64,000 bases of DNA from Amycolatopsis orientalis DSM 40040 = KCTC 9412 (GCF_000478275.1 NZ_ASJB01000050.1:1-64000), one strand, 5' to 3'. Counted from the stretch's first letter, positions 44,414 through 52,937 are shown. Program-made: numbers and translations. Notes: generated by a model from the letters alone, not told the origin.

Positions 44414-44452
44414 ACGGAACAGACGACATGTCATCTCAAGGTCGTGTTCCGT
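44414..44452. promoter_or_regulatory. Imperfect inverted repeat in the mgtA/phosphatase divergent gap
   Basis: ACGGAACA...CGAC (44414-44427) pairs with GTCG TGTTCCGT (44441-44452), with a 2-base bulge and a 13-base loop. It lies in the 110-base gap between divergent genes. It may be an operator or a hairpin in the short transcript leader. Confidence 0.3.
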
Positions 44453-44480
44453 AAACCAGCCTCGGCCACACTAGTCAGGC

Positions 44481-45311
44481 ATGACCCTCCTGTCGTCAAG
44501 GCCGCCGCAGCCCGTCGAGCCCGGATTGGTGTCGAAGGCACTGGAAGTGGCCGGGCGGCTGGCCAACGACGCGACCGACGTGATCACCGCGACCGCCGGC
44601 CGGGGCGCCCATCCCGATCTGACGGACTCCCCGTTCGACTGGGTCACCGACACGGACCGGATCCTCGAACGCCACACCCGCCGCGTGCTGACCGCGGAAT
44701 TCCCCGGTGTCCCCGTCGTCGGCGGCGAATTCGGCGCCGACCACGGTGCCGACGTCGCCGAATACCGCTGGGTGGTCGACCCGGTCGACGGCACCGCGAA
44801 CTACGTCGCCGGTGTCCCGTGGTGCGCCTACAGCCTCGCCCTGATCGACGCTTCGGGGCCGGTGGTGGGCGTGGTCGCCGACCCGTACCGCGCCCAGATC
44901 TACGCCGCCGCCCGTGGCCGCGGCGCCCGCGCGAACGGCAAGCCGATCAGGCTGACCGACCGCAGCGGCACCGCCGGGGCGATCGTCTGCACGGAACTCA
45001 CGCGCAAGGGCGTCTGGCCGGGGATGGGCCAGTTCATCGAACGCGCCGCCGCCGCGCACGCCGGGGTCCGGGTGCTCGGCTCGGCGGCGCTGGCGATCGC
45101 GCAGGTCGCGCTGGGGCACGCGGCCGCCGCAGTCCTGCACAGCTACCGGGAATGGGACGTCGCCGGTTCGGTCGCGCTGGCCATCGAGGCGGGGGCCGTG
45201 GTGCTGGACCGGCACGGGGAGGACTCCGCGCTGCCCGTGGACGCACTGCTGGTGGCGGCGCCGGGGGTGGCCGACGAGGTGCTGGGGTGGTGGCGGGACT
45301 CCGTCGGTTGA
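44481..45311 (+). CDS. Inositol monophosphatase-family phosphatase
   Basis: The product has 276 residues. It carries the Li-sensitive Mg-dependent phosphatase motifs: DWVTDTD, GGEFGAD in place of the usual GEE, the metal site VVDPVDGTANYV, and the C-terminal YREWDVAGSVAL (WDxAxG type). Likely substrates are inositol phosphates or histidinol phosphate. Inositol supply would suit the neighbouring mannosyltransferases that act on glycolipids, but this is inference. The gene is divergent from mgtA and ends at a complex hairpin shared with the DUF3592 gene. Confidence 0.85.
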   Translation: MTLLSSRPPQPVEPGLVSKALEVAGRLANDATDVITATAGRGAHPDLTDSPFDWVTDTDRILERHTRRVLTAEFPGVPVVGGEFGADHGADVAEYRWVVDPVDGTANYVAGVPWCAYSLALIDASGPVVGVVADPYRAQIYAAARGRGARANGKPIRLTDRSGTAGAIVCTELTRKGVWPGMGQFIERAAAAHAGVRVLGSAALAIAQVALGHAAAAVLHSYREWDVAGSVALAIEAGAVVLDRHGEDSALPVDALLVAAPGVADEVLGWWRDSVG

Positions 45312-45339
45312 GCCTCTTTGGGAGCCGGGTGGCTGAAGG

Positions 45340-45407
45340 GAACTTTCCCCGCGTCTTACGCGGCGAAGGGCGCTTTCGCCGCGTTTCATGCGGGGAAAGC
45401 GCCCTTC
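45340..45407. terminator. Multi-arm hairpin between convergent genes
   Basis: The main hairpin has 18-base arms (45365-45382 and 45390-45407, one mismatch) with loop GTTTCAT. Upstream, CTGAAGGGAACTTTCCCCGC and GTCTTACGCGGC repeat the arm motif in shortened form, so alternative pairings are possible. It sits between two convergent stop codons and probably terminates both transcripts. Confidence 0.75.
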
Positions 45408-45428
45408 AGCTCTCAGACGGTGGCGAGC

Positions 45429-45920
45429 TCAGGCGGTGCGTTCGGGCTCCGGGGCCGGAACGGCCTCCACCACCGAAGCCTCCGCGAGAGAGCGCCGGTA
45501 CGCCAGCCGCTGCCGCCGGATCCACCACAGCAGCGGCCCCGCGATCAGCCACGTGAAGAAGACAGTGCTGCCCAGCGGCAGCAGCGTGTTGACCACCGAC
45601 CGCCCGGCCACCCGCGCGAGTTCCGGGTCGCCGAGGTCGTACTCGATGTTCACCAGCTGCCCGGCGGCCAGCCCGGCCGGGTAGAGGACGCCGTTGGCCG
45701 GGCTGTGCACGACGCCGTCCGGAGTGGCGTAGTTGATGATCGTGCGGTCGAACGTCACCGACTCGACCTGCGCGGTCGCCTGGCCGGGTTGCGCTTCGAT
45801 CGCGTTGTCGTTGCGGATGGCGGCGAACAGCAGCGAGACGCAGAGCACGGTGACGAGTGAGGCGACAACGAGGGCGGCATACCACCCGATGCGCCTCACC
45901 CGCTCCGTTTTGGCCGTCAC
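45429..45920 (-). CDS. DUF3592-like membrane protein (Rv0556 position)
   Basis: The product has 163 residues and two membrane helices (~12-34 and ~115-135). The exported loop between them (ATAQVESVTFDRTIINY, VNIEYDLGDPELARV) is a small beta domain of DUF3592 type. It lies between menD and mgtA as Rv0556 does in M. tuberculosis. The function is unknown; its conserved place suggests a link to the envelope or to menaquinone. Confidence 0.75.
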   Translation of the reverse strand: MTAKTERVRRIGWYAALVVASLVTVLCVSLLFAAIRNDNAIEAQPGQATAQVESVTFDRTIINYATPDGVVHSPANGVLYPAGLAAGQLVNIEYDLGDPELARVAGRSVVNTLLPLGSTVFFTWLIAGPLLWWIRRQRLAYRRSLAEASVVEAVPAPEPERTA

Positions 45921-45942
45921 GCCGCGAGCGTAGCGCTACCCG

Positions 45943-47463
45943 TCAGTGGGCGTGTCGCTCGGCGAGGAATTCATGCGTCGCCCTGATCTGCGGGTAGGAC
46001 TTCGGCACGGAAGGCGCCGAAGCGGCCCGAAGCGCCGAAGGGGCGACCCCGTTCGGCCCCACCGCGGGCTTGCCCTTGGTGTACAGCCAGGTCTGGAACA
46101 GGTCGTACAGCGGCTTGCCCGAGATCTTCTCGGCGAGCGCGATGAATTCCGGGATCACCGCGGACTTGTGCTTCTTCACCTGCTGCCAGGTCTGCAGGAT
46201 GCGGAAGAACGTGTCGTCGCCCACAGCCTTGCGCAAGGCGTGCACCGCGAGCGCGCCCCGGTCGTAGACGGCCGCGTCGAACTGGTTCTCCACCCCCGGG
46301 TCGGCGGGCAGGACCTGCCAGAACGGGTCGTCGGCCGGGGCCGAGTCGTAGATGTACTGGGCGAGTTCGTCGGCCGTGCCCTCGCCGGTCTCCTCCGACC
46401 ACAGGAACTCCGCGTAGGAGGCGAAGCCCTCGTTCAGCCAGATGTCGCTCCACTTGCCGAGCGTCACGCTGTCACCGAACCACTGGTGCGCCTGCTCGTG
46501 GGCGACGACCGAGGTGTTCGAGCCGGACCGGAACGCGCGGGCGCCGTACACCGGCCGCGTCTGGTTTTCCAGCGCGAAGGTGATGCCGGTGGTGGCGACG
46601 CCGCCTTGCGCTTCGAACGGGTAAGGGCCGAACTTCGACGCCAGGAACCCGGTGATCTCCGGCGTCCGCTCGATGCTGGCCTTGGCCGCGCCGAGCGAGT
46701 CGCCGAGGTCGGCGCCATAGGCGGTGACGAACGGCTGCCCCTCCGGCGTGGTCTGCTCGTTCACCTCGAACTTGCCGACCTCCAGCGACGTGAGATACGT
46801 CGCCTGCGGTTTGGTGCTGCGCCAGTTCCAGCGGGTCCAGCCCGGCCGCTGCGCCGTCTTGCGCACGAGCGTGCCGTTCGACAGCGCCGCGACGTCGTTC
46901 GGGACCTCGACCGAGACGTCGTAGGTGGCCAGGTCGGTCGGGTGGTCGTTGGACGGGAACCACCAGGCCGCGCTCTGCGGTTCGTCGACGGCCAGCGCGC
47001 CGTCCGGGGTCTTCTTCCAGCCGGTGATGCCGTCGATCTTCACCTTCGACGGCGTGTCCGCGTAGGCCACGACGACGGTCGCCGTCTGGCCCTTCTTGAG
47101 CGGCGTCACGGGTGTGACGGTCAGCTCGCCGGTGCCGTCGGCCGACGTCACGAACCGGGCGGGCCGGTTGTTCACCCGGACGCTCGACACCTTCAGCCCG
47201 AAGTCGAGGTTGAACGCCGAGAGGTCCTGTGTGGCGGTGAGCAGGATCGTCGTGGCCCCGGACAGCAGGTCGGTCGACGGCTGATAGGTCAGCCGGAGGT
47301 CGTAGTGCGCGACGTCGTAGCCGCCGTTGCCCGCGTGCGGGTAGTACGGGTCGCCGACGCCGATCGAACCGGGCGCGGGTGCGGCGGCCGCGGTGCCCGC
47401 GAGCAGCACCGAGACGACGCCCGCGGTCAGTCCGGCGAAGCCGGCGCGAGTGTTCAAGCGCAT
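45943..47463 (-). CDS. Secreted M1-family metallopeptidase
   Basis: The product has 506 residues with a signal peptide (~1-28, LTAGVVSVLLAGTAAAAPA). It is an aminopeptidase N-like protein with an N-terminal beta domain, then the thermolysin-like domain. AHEQAHQWFGDSV (HExxH at 322-326) and WLNEGFASY (E345) are the zinc ligands; GITFALENQT replaces the usual GxMEN exopeptidase motif. The C-terminal helical domain of long M1 enzymes is missing. It is expected to act on extracellular peptides. It is unlinked in function to the flanking men genes. Confidence 0.88.
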   Translation of the reverse strand: MRLNTRAGFAGLTAGVVSVLLAGTAAAAPAPGSIGVGDPYYPHAGNGGYDVAHYDLRLTYQPSTDLLSGATTILLTATQDLSAFNLDFGLKVSSVRVNNRPARFVTSADGTGELTVTPVTPLKKGQTATVVVAYADTPSKVKIDGITGWKKTPDGALAVDEPQSAAWWFPSNDHPTDLATYDVSVEVPNDVAALSNGTLVRKTAQRPGWTRWNWRSTKPQATYLTSLEVGKFEVNEQTTPEGQPFVTAYGADLGDSLGAAKASIERTPEITGFLASKFGPYPFEAQGGVATTGITFALENQTRPVYGARAFRSGSNTSVVAHEQAHQWFGDSVTLGKWSDIWLNEGFASYAEFLWSEETGEGTADELAQYIYDSAPADDPFWQVLPADPGVENQFDAAVYDRGALAVHALRKAVGDDTFFRILQTWQQVKKHKSAVIPEFIALAEKISGKPLYDLFQTWLYTKGKPAVGPNGVAPSALRAASAPSVPKSYPQIRATHEFLAERHAH

Positions 47464-47572
47464 TGCGAATCCCTCCCAGGATTGGTCAGCGCGCTCGAAC
47501 GTAGCCAGACGATCATGGCGAAGACACGTCCGAAGGAGGGGTTCCTAGCCCTTGAACCGAGACGAAAAATAC

Positions 47573-49249
47573 CTAGACAGCGCGCACCGCGGACGACACC
47601 GCCGTACGGAGGCGCGCGTGCAGTTCACGATGGCGCGTTCGGTCCACGCGGACCTCCACCACACGCAGACCGGGCGCGGGCTTCAGCGCGGCGCGGAACT
47701 CGGTGAGCGTCTCCGCGACGACGTGCGGGACGCGGTAGCCCGCGCACAGCGCGCCCAGATCGGCGCCGTGCGGCGTCCCGAAGACGCGCTCGAAGCTGGC
47801 GTTGTGCTCGGGCGCGCCCTGCTCCAGCAGGGAGAAGATGCCGCCGCCGTCGTCGTTGAGCACCACGATCGTCAGGTCGGGGCGCTGCTCGGCGGGTCCG
47901 GTCAGCAAGCCGCTGGCATCGTGCAGGAAGGTCAGGTCCCCGAGCAGGGCGTACGAATGTCCCCTGTGGACGGTCGCGGCGCCGATCGCGGTCGAGACCA
48001 TGCCGTCGATCCCGGCGACCCCGCGGTTGCGGTGCACGAGGACGTCGGGCCGCAGCCGTCCGGCGAGCGCGACGTCACGGGTCGGGTTGGAGGAGCCGAC
48101 GACCAGCAGCGACCCCTCCGGGACGGCGTCGATGAGCTCGGAGGCCAGGCGCAGCCCGCTCGGCCACGGTTCGGCGGACAGCGCTTCGGCCACCGCCGTC
48201 GACGCCGCCTTGTCCGCGCGTTGCCAGCTGGCGAGCCATTCCGGATCGGCGGGTTTGGTCGGCTCGTCGAACCACTGGCCGACCTGACGGACGTTGTGCG
48301 CGGGCGCGGGCCAGTCGGAATCGGGCCGGACCAGCAGCACCTCGACGTCGGGATCGGACAGGACCCGCTGGACCTGCCGGAACACCGTCGGACGGCCGAT
48401 GCACAGCACCTGCTCGGGCTTGTGCCGCGAAATGAACTCCTCGACGCCCAGCAGCCACGCGCCGGACGAGATCGCCGTCGCGCCCGCCAGCCCGATACCG
48501 CCGGTTTCGGAGACGACCGGCCAGCCGTGCAGCTCGGCCCATTCGCTGGCGGCCTGCACCCCGGTGTCGCAGGCGATGACCAGGCCGGAGCGGGCCGAGG
48601 GCACCACGAACGAGGGAAGCGCGCCGAAGTCGGGGAGTTCGGTCCAGCGGGCCCCGTCCGGCCGCCCTTCGAGTGATTCGAACCACTCGCCGTCGTCGTC
48701 GAGATCGGGGACGAGCGGCTCGCGGAACGGGATGTTCAGGTGCACCGGCCCGCAGCGCCATTCTCCGTACGCGGCGTTCCAGGCGCGGCAGATCTGGCTG
48801 CGCCAGTACGAGTTCTGCCCGGCGCGGCGTTCGCCGACGGCGAGCTCGTCGAAGTAGCGGATGGCGTTGCCGTAGAGCTGGTGCTGGTCGATGACCTGGC
48901 TCGCACCCGCGGCCCGCAGTTCGGGCGGGCGATCGGCGGTCAGCACGATCAGCGGGACACCGGCGCGATCGGCCTCCAGCACGGCGGGGTGGAAGTTCGC
49001 GGCCGCGGTGCCGGAGGTGCACAGCACGGCGACGGGGCGGCCGGTGCGCGCGGCGATGCCGAGGGCGAGGAAGGCGGCGCCGCGTTCGTCGATGCGGACG
49101 TGCAGCTGGAGACGTCCGGCGGCCGCCGCGTCATAGAGCGCGATCGACAGCGGGGCGTTGCGTGAGCCCGGGCAGAGGACGACGTGCGAGACGGTGTTGC
49201 GGACGAGTTCGTCGACGATGACCCTGGCCTGCGCGGTGGAGGGATTCAC
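47573..49249 (-). CDS. menD: SEPHCHC synthase
   Basis: The product has 558 residues and is thiamine diphosphate-dependent. VVLCPGSRNAPLSIAL and RIDERGAAFLALGIA are in the N-terminal domain. The ThDP site is LLGDLTFLHD...VVLNDDGGGIFSL. MenD joins 2-oxoglutarate to isochorismate, the first committed step of the classical menaquinone route. It is divergent from menB with a 57-base gap, so the promoters are shared or overlapping. The length is normal. Confidence 0.95.
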   Translation of the reverse strand: MNPSTAQARVIVDELVRNTVSHVVLCPGSRNAPLSIALYDAAAAGRLQLHVRIDERGAAFLALGIAARTGRPVAVLCTSGTAAANFHPAVLEADRAGVPLIVLTADRPPELRAAGASQVIDQHQLYGNAIRYFDELAVGERRAGQNSYWRSQICRAWNAAYGEWRCGPVHLNIPFREPLVPDLDDDGEWFESLEGRPDGARWTELPDFGALPSFVVPSARSGLVIACDTGVQAASEWAELHGWPVVSETGGIGLAGATAISSGAWLLGVEEFISRHKPEQVLCIGRPTVFRQVQRVLSDPDVEVLLVRPDSDWPAPAHNVRQVGQWFDEPTKPADPEWLASWQRADKAASTAVAEALSAEPWPSGLRLASELIDAVPEGSLLVVGSSNPTRDVALAGRLRPDVLVHRNRGVAGIDGMVSTAIGAATVHRGHSYALLGDLTFLHDASGLLTGPAEQRPDLTIVVLNDDGGGIFSLLEQGAPEHNASFERVFGTPHGADLGALCAGYRVPHVVAETLTEFRAALKPAPGLRVVEVRVDRTRHRELHARLRTAVSSAVRAV

Positions 49250-49293
49250 CGGCAGACCTCGGGTTTGACACTACGACTCACGGCCACACGTCC

Positions 49294-49299
49294 TATTCT
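49294..49299 (+). promoter_or_regulatory. Candidate -10 element of menB
   Basis: TATTCT ends seven bases before GTG 49307, so transcription would start on the start codon itself, giving a leaderless mRNA. No ribosome binding site is visible. A TTGACA at 49265-49270 is too distant for normal spacing. Confidence 0.4.
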
Positions 49300-49306
49300 C
49301 CCAAAC

Positions 49307-50230
49307 GTGGATGACGCCCAGGTTTCCGAGCTGTTCGACCCGGCCTTGTGGACCGAGGTCGAAGGTTTCGACTTCACCGACATCACCTATCACCGCTCCT
49401 CTGAGAGCCGATCAGGCAAACGCGTCGTGCGTGTCGCGTTCGACCGTCCCGAGGTCCGCAACGCCTTCCGTCCGCACACCGTCGACGAGCTGTACCGCGC
49501 GCTCGACCACGCGCGGATGAGCTCGGACGTCGGCTGCGTCCTGCTCACCGGTAACGGCCCGTCGCCGAAGGACGGTGGCTGGGCGTTTTGTTCCGGTGGT
49601 GACCAGCGTATTCGCGGACGCTCCGGGTATCAGTACGCGGATGGGGAGACCTCCGACACGATCGATCCGGCGCGGGCCGGCAGGCTGCACATCCTCGAGG
49701 TCCAGCGGCTGATCAGGTTCATGCCGAAGGTGGTCATCGCGGTGGTCCCGGGATGGGCCGCCGGCGGTGGGCACTCGCTGCACGTGGTGTGCGACCTCAC
49801 GCTCGCCTCGGCCGAGCACGCGCGGTTCAAGCAGACCGACGCCGACGTCGGCTCGTTCGACGGCGGCTACGGCTCGGCGTACCTCGCCAAGCAGGTCGGG
49901 CAGAAGTTCGCGCGGGAGATCTTCTTCCTCGGGCGGGAGTACACGGCCGAGCAGATGCAGGCGATGGGCGCGGTCAACTCCGCCGTCCCGCACGCGAAGC
50001 TGGAGACCGAGGCGCTGGACTGGGCGTGGACGATCAACGGCAAGTCGCCGACCGCGCAGCGGATGCTCAAGTACGCGTTCAACCTCACCGACGACGGCCT
50101 GGTCGGCCAGCAGCTCTTCGCCGGCGAAACCACCCGGCTGGCGTACATGCAGGACGAAGCCGTCGAAGGCCGCGACGCGTTCCTGGAGAAACGCTCCCCC
50201 GACTGGTCGGCCTCCCCCTACTACTACTGA
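49307..50230 (+). CDS. menB: 1,4-dihydroxy-2-naphthoyl-CoA synthase
   Basis: The product has 307 residues from GTG 49307; an earlier in-frame start would extend into menD. It is a crotonase-fold enzyme with AFCSGGDQRIRG, the oxyanion segment GWAAGGGHSLHVVCDL, the catalytic-site segment DADVGSFDGGYGSAYLA, and the characteristic C-terminal Tyr cluster (SPYYY). It cyclises OSB-CoA to DHNA-CoA. The gene is followed by an array of palindromes and then menE. Confidence 0.95.
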   Translation: MDDAQVSELFDPALWTEVEGFDFTDITYHRSSESRSGKRVVRVAFDRPEVRNAFRPHTVDELYRALDHARMSSDVGCVLLTGNGPSPKDGGWAFCSGGDQRIRGRSGYQYADGETSDTIDPARAGRLHILEVQRLIRFMPKVVIAVVPGWAAGGGHSLHVVCDLTLASAEHARFKQTDADVGSFDGGYGSAYLAKQVGQKFAREIFFLGREYTAEQMQAMGAVNSAVPHAKLETEALDWAWTINGKSPTAQRMLKYAFNLTDDGLVGQQLFAGETTRLAYMQDEAVEGRDAFLEKRSPDWSASPYYY

Positions 50231-50239
50231 CCCCCGATC

Positions 50240-50580
50240 GCGTTTAGCCCGCTAACTGCGCTCCGCTCGCGGGTCGCCTTTAGCGGGCTAATCGCGACCC
50301 GTCCGCGCACCCACCCCACGTCGCGTTTAGCGGGCTAAACGCGCTCCGCGCATGCCCCCACCCTTGGGTCGCGTTTCGCGGACTAAACGCGCTCCGTCCC
50401 TGCGTCGCGTTTAGTCGGCTAAACGCGACATGCGCGCCCCCGGCCACTCGACCTGCGTTTAGCGGGCTAAACGCGACCCGCGCGCCCGGCCGACCCACCC
50501 CACGTCGCGTTTAGCGGGCTAAACGCGACCCCGTCCGCGTCCCGTCCCCGGGTCGCGTTAAGCGGGCTAAACGCGACCCG
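50240..50580. repeat. Array of eight 21-24 base palindromic units (CGCGTTTAGCGGGCTAAACG type)
   Basis: Units centre near 50250, 50286, 50333, 50380, 50417, 50465, 50517 and 50564, that is every 36-52 bases, separated by unrelated GC-rich spacers. Five are perfect or nearly so. The first is degenerate and has the core inverted (AGCCCGCT). Unit 4 has TTTCGCGGACTAAA and unit 5 TTTAGTCGGCTAAA, partly compensated. The last is embedded in a longer stem (CCCGGGTCGCG...CGCGACCCGGG). It fills the whole menB-menE gap of 372 bases apart from the menE promoter. Single copies occur at 60509-60532 and 61319-61348, at 3' ends of genes. Confidence 0.9.
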
Positions 50581-50590
50581 GGGGCGGTCG

Positions 50591-50596
50591 TAGGGT
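50591..50596 (+). promoter_or_regulatory. Candidate -10 element of menE
   Basis: TAGGGT ends six bases before ATG 50603, the spacing expected for a leaderless transcript. No ribosome binding site other than the run GGGGGG is present between them. Confidence 0.5.
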
Positions 50597-50602
50597 GGGG
50601 GG

Positions 50603-51727
50603 ATGCGTGCGGTGGAGGTGGACGGGAGTCCGGAGTCGATCGCCGAGCTGACCGCGGCACTGGCCGAGGCGCTCGGCGGCGGCCCCACCGTCCTCCCCTA
50701 CGCCTCGGCGGCCCTCCGCGACGCGATGGAGCCGACGCGCCCGGCCGAGCCGGGGACCGCGGTGATCATCGCCACCTCCGGCTCCACCGGTGAACCCAAG
50801 GGCGTCCTCCTGTCGGCCGCCGCACTCACCGCCTCGGCGAACGCGACCCACGCGCGGCTCGGCGGGCCTGGGCACTGGCTGCTCGCGACCCCGGCGCAGT
50901 ACATCGGCGGGCTGCAGGTGCTGGTCCGCTCGCTGCTCGCCGGGACGACGCCCGCCGCGCTCCACACCTCCGGTTTCCGGCCCGACGACTTCGCCGAGGC
51001 CGCCGCGCCGCTCCTCGCGCAGGACGGCCCCCGCTACACCGCGCTCGTGCCGACCCAGCTCGGGCGGCTGCTCGACGACGGCGGACCGGGGCTGGCGGCC
51101 GCCCGCGCCTTCGACGCGATCGTGATCGGCGCCGCGGCGACCACCGCCGGACTGCGGGAGCGCGCGGCCGACGCGGGCGTGACGATCGTGCCCGCGTACG
51201 GCATGAGCGAGACCGCGAGCGGCTGCGTGTACGACGGCGTGCCGCTCGACGGCGTCCGGATCGAACTCGAGGACGACCGGGTCTGCGTCGCCGGGGACGT
51301 CCTCGCGCACGGCTACCGGCTCCAGCCGGAGCTGACCGCGGAGGCGTTCGACGGCGGCCGGTTCCGCACCTCCGACCGCGGGCGGCTGGGCCCCGGCGGA
51401 CGGCTGGAGATCCTCGGCCGCGTCGACGACATGATCAACACCGGCGGGGTGAAGGTCGCCGCCGCCGCGGTCGAACGGGTGCTGACCGCTCAGCCCGGAG
51501 TCCGCGACGCGTGCGTGGTCGGCGTACCCGATCCCGAGTGGGGCGAAGCGGTCGTCGCGCTCGTCGTCGGTGCCGGATGCGACGTCGATTCCCTGCGTGC
51601 CGCGTGCCGCGCGGAAGCCGGTGCCGCGGCCGCGCCGAAACGGGTCGAATTCGTCGAAGAACTACCGTTGCGGGGTCCCGGGAAGATCGATAGGGCGGCT
51701 GTCCGGAACCTCCTACTAAGGTCGTGA
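50603..51727 (+). CDS. menE: o-Succinylbenzoate-CoA ligase
   Basis: The product has 374 residues and is a short ANL-superfamily AMP-binding enzyme. The P-loop is IIATSGSTGEPKGVLLS; PAYGMSETASGCVYDG and the C-terminal hinge LEILGRVDDMINTGG, with the catalytic Lys in GPGKIDRAAV, are clear. It activates o-succinylbenzoate for MenB. Actinobacterial MenE lacks part of the usual N-terminal subdomain, as here. It is probably expressed from its own leaderless promoter. Confidence 0.93.
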   Translation: MRAVEVDGSPESIAELTAALAEALGGGPTVLPYASAALRDAMEPTRPAEPGTAVIIATSGSTGEPKGVLLSAAALTASANATHARLGGPGHWLLATPAQYIGGLQVLVRSLLAGTTPAALHTSGFRPDDFAEAAAPLLAQDGPRYTALVPTQLGRLLDDGGPGLAAARAFDAIVIGAAATTAGLRERAADAGVTIVPAYGMSETASGCVYDGVPLDGVRIELEDDRVCVAGDVLAHGYRLQPELTAEAFDGGRFRTSDRGRLGPGGRLEILGRVDDMINTGGVKVAAAAVERVLTAQPGVRDACVVGVPDPEWGEAVVALVVGAGCDVDSLRAACRAEAGAAAAPKRVEFVEELPLRGPGKIDRAAVRNLLLRS

Positions 51728-51753
51728 ATTTCCCACCGATTACTGGGACTTTG

Positions 51754-51782
51754 TTGACATGATCATTACCCGCGGGTTTACG
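51754..51782 (+). promoter_or_regulatory. Promoter of the small secreted peptide gene
   Basis: A consensus -35 TTGACA (51754-51759) is followed after 17 bases by TTTACG as the -10. Transcription would begin around 51789-51791, at the ATG, so the mRNA is likely leaderless. No ribosome binding site precedes the ATG. Confidence 0.5.
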
Positions 51783-51790
51783 TCTTAAGC

Positions 51791-51946
51791 ATGACGCGCT
51801 GGACACGCACAGTATTGGCCTGCACCGCCGTCACGATGGGCCTGGTCGCTTTGGCCGGACCCGCGCTGGCGGACGAACCGGAAACCGCCGTTCCGAACAG
51901 CGGCACGCTCACCTGGACGCTCGAAGACGTCGTCGACGTGAAGTGA
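51791..51946 (+). CDS. Small secreted peptide, 51 residues
   Basis: The product begins MTRWTRTVLACTAVTMGLVA and ends LTWTLEDVVDVK. Residues 1-27 form a clean signal peptide ending in GPALA, leaving a mature acidic peptide of about 24 residues (DEPETAVPNSGTLTWTLEDV...). The gene has its own consensus promoter, and a strong hairpin follows at 51961-52000. No cysteine remains in the mature part, so it is not a typical lantibiotic or disulfide peptide. The cysteine in the signal (LAC) is too early for a normal lipobox. No family is recognised and the function is unknown. Confidence 0.6.
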   Translation: MTRWTRTVLACTAVTMGLVALAGPALADEPETAVPNSGTLTWTLEDVVDVK

Positions 51947-51960
51947 AGTGAACGCGTTCC

Positions 51961-52000
51961 GTCCTCTGCTTGCGGTGGTTCGACGCCGCAAGCAGAGGAC
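51961..52000. terminator. Hairpin after the small peptide gene
   Basis: Perfect 15-base arms (GTCCTCTGCTTGCGG, 51961-51975, and its complement 51986-52000) enclose a 10-base loop. The outer flank CGTTCC/GAAATG continues imperfectly. The AGAGGACGAAA motif recurs at 60560-60571. It probably terminates the peptide gene transcript before menA. Confidence 0.7.
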
Positions 52001-52055
52001 GAAATGCGAGCAGCCCCACGTACCGGCCGGTAGTGGCCAAGGCCAGAATGACGGC

Positions 52056-52937
52056 ATGGCGACTGCTGGTGAATGGATCGAAGGGGCGCGCCCGCGGACG
52101 CTGCCCAACGCGGTGGCGCCGGTGGTCGCCGGGGTCGGCGCGGCGGTCGCGCTCGACGGCTTCTCGTGGACCCGCTCGGTGCTCGCGCTCCTGGTCTCAC
52201 TGGCCCTGATCGTCGGCGTCAACTACGCCAACGACTACTCCGACGGCATCCGCGGCACCGACGAGAACCGCGTCGGCCCGCTGAGGCTCGTCGGCTCCGG
52301 AGTCGCGAAGCCGAAGGCCGTCCTGACAGCCGCTTTGGTGGCTCTCGGCCTCGCTGGGGTCCTCGGCCTCGTGCTCGTCGCGATCAGCGGGCTGTGGTGG
52401 CTGCTGGCGATGGGCGCGGTCTGCATCCTCGGCGCCTGGTTCTACACCGGCGGCAAAAAGCCCTACGGCTACTACGGTTTCGGCGAGATCGCGGTCTTCG
52501 TCTTCTTCGGACTGGCCGGCGTCCTCGGCACGGTCTACGTCCAAGCCGGACAGCTCAGCTGGACGGCGTTCGGTTGCGCTGTCGCCGTCGGCTCGTTCTC
52601 GACCGGCGTGCTGACCGCCAACAACCTCCGCGACATCCCGACCGACATCGAGGCAGGCAAGCGCACGCTCGCCACCCGGCTCGGCGACCGGGGCACGCGG
52701 CGGCTCTATCTGGTGCTGGTCGCGGTGCCGTACGTCGTCAGCGCGCTGCTCGCCTTCGTGACGCCGTGGACGCTGCTGGGCCTGGTGACCGCGCCGCTGC
52801 TGCTGAAGTCGGTCAAGGCCGTCGGTGGCGGCGCCCAGGGACGCGCGCTGATCCCGGCGCTGCGGGACACCGGGTTCGCCATGCTGGGCTGGGCGATCCT
52901 GACGACGGTCGCACTGGCGCTGCAGAACGCCTCGTGA
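52056..52937 (+). CDS. menA: 1,4-dihydroxy-2-naphthoate polyprenyltransferase
   Basis: The product has 293 residues from ATG 52056 (MATAGEWIEGARPRTLPNAV, the family start). It is a UbiA-type membrane enzyme with about nine helices. The first Asp motif is NYANDYSDGIRGTD and the second NNLRDIPTDIEAGKRT. It transfers the polyprenyl chain to DHNA, giving demethylmenaquinone for MenG. The TGA stop lies inside the GTGAGTGG-type palindrome. Confidence 0.94.
   Translation: MATAGEWIEGARPRTLPNAVAPVVAGVGAAVALDGFSWTRSVLALLVSLALIVGVNYANDYSDGIRGTDENRVGPLRLVGSGVAKPKAVLTAALVALGLAGVLGLVLVAISGLWWLLAMGAVCILGAWFYTGGKKPYGYYGFGEIAVFVFFGLAGVLGTVYVQAGQLSWTAFGCAVAVGSFSTGVLTANNLRDIPTDIEAGKRTLATRLGDRGTRRLYLVLVAVPYVVSALLAFVTPWTLLGLVTAPLLLKSVKAVGGGAQGRALIPALRDTGFAMLGWAILTTVALALQNAS

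Noticed and set aside
50240..50580. CRISPR array
   Set aside because: Repeats are short and palindromic, spacers vary from about 14 to 30 bases, single copies occur elsewhere, and no cas genes are present.
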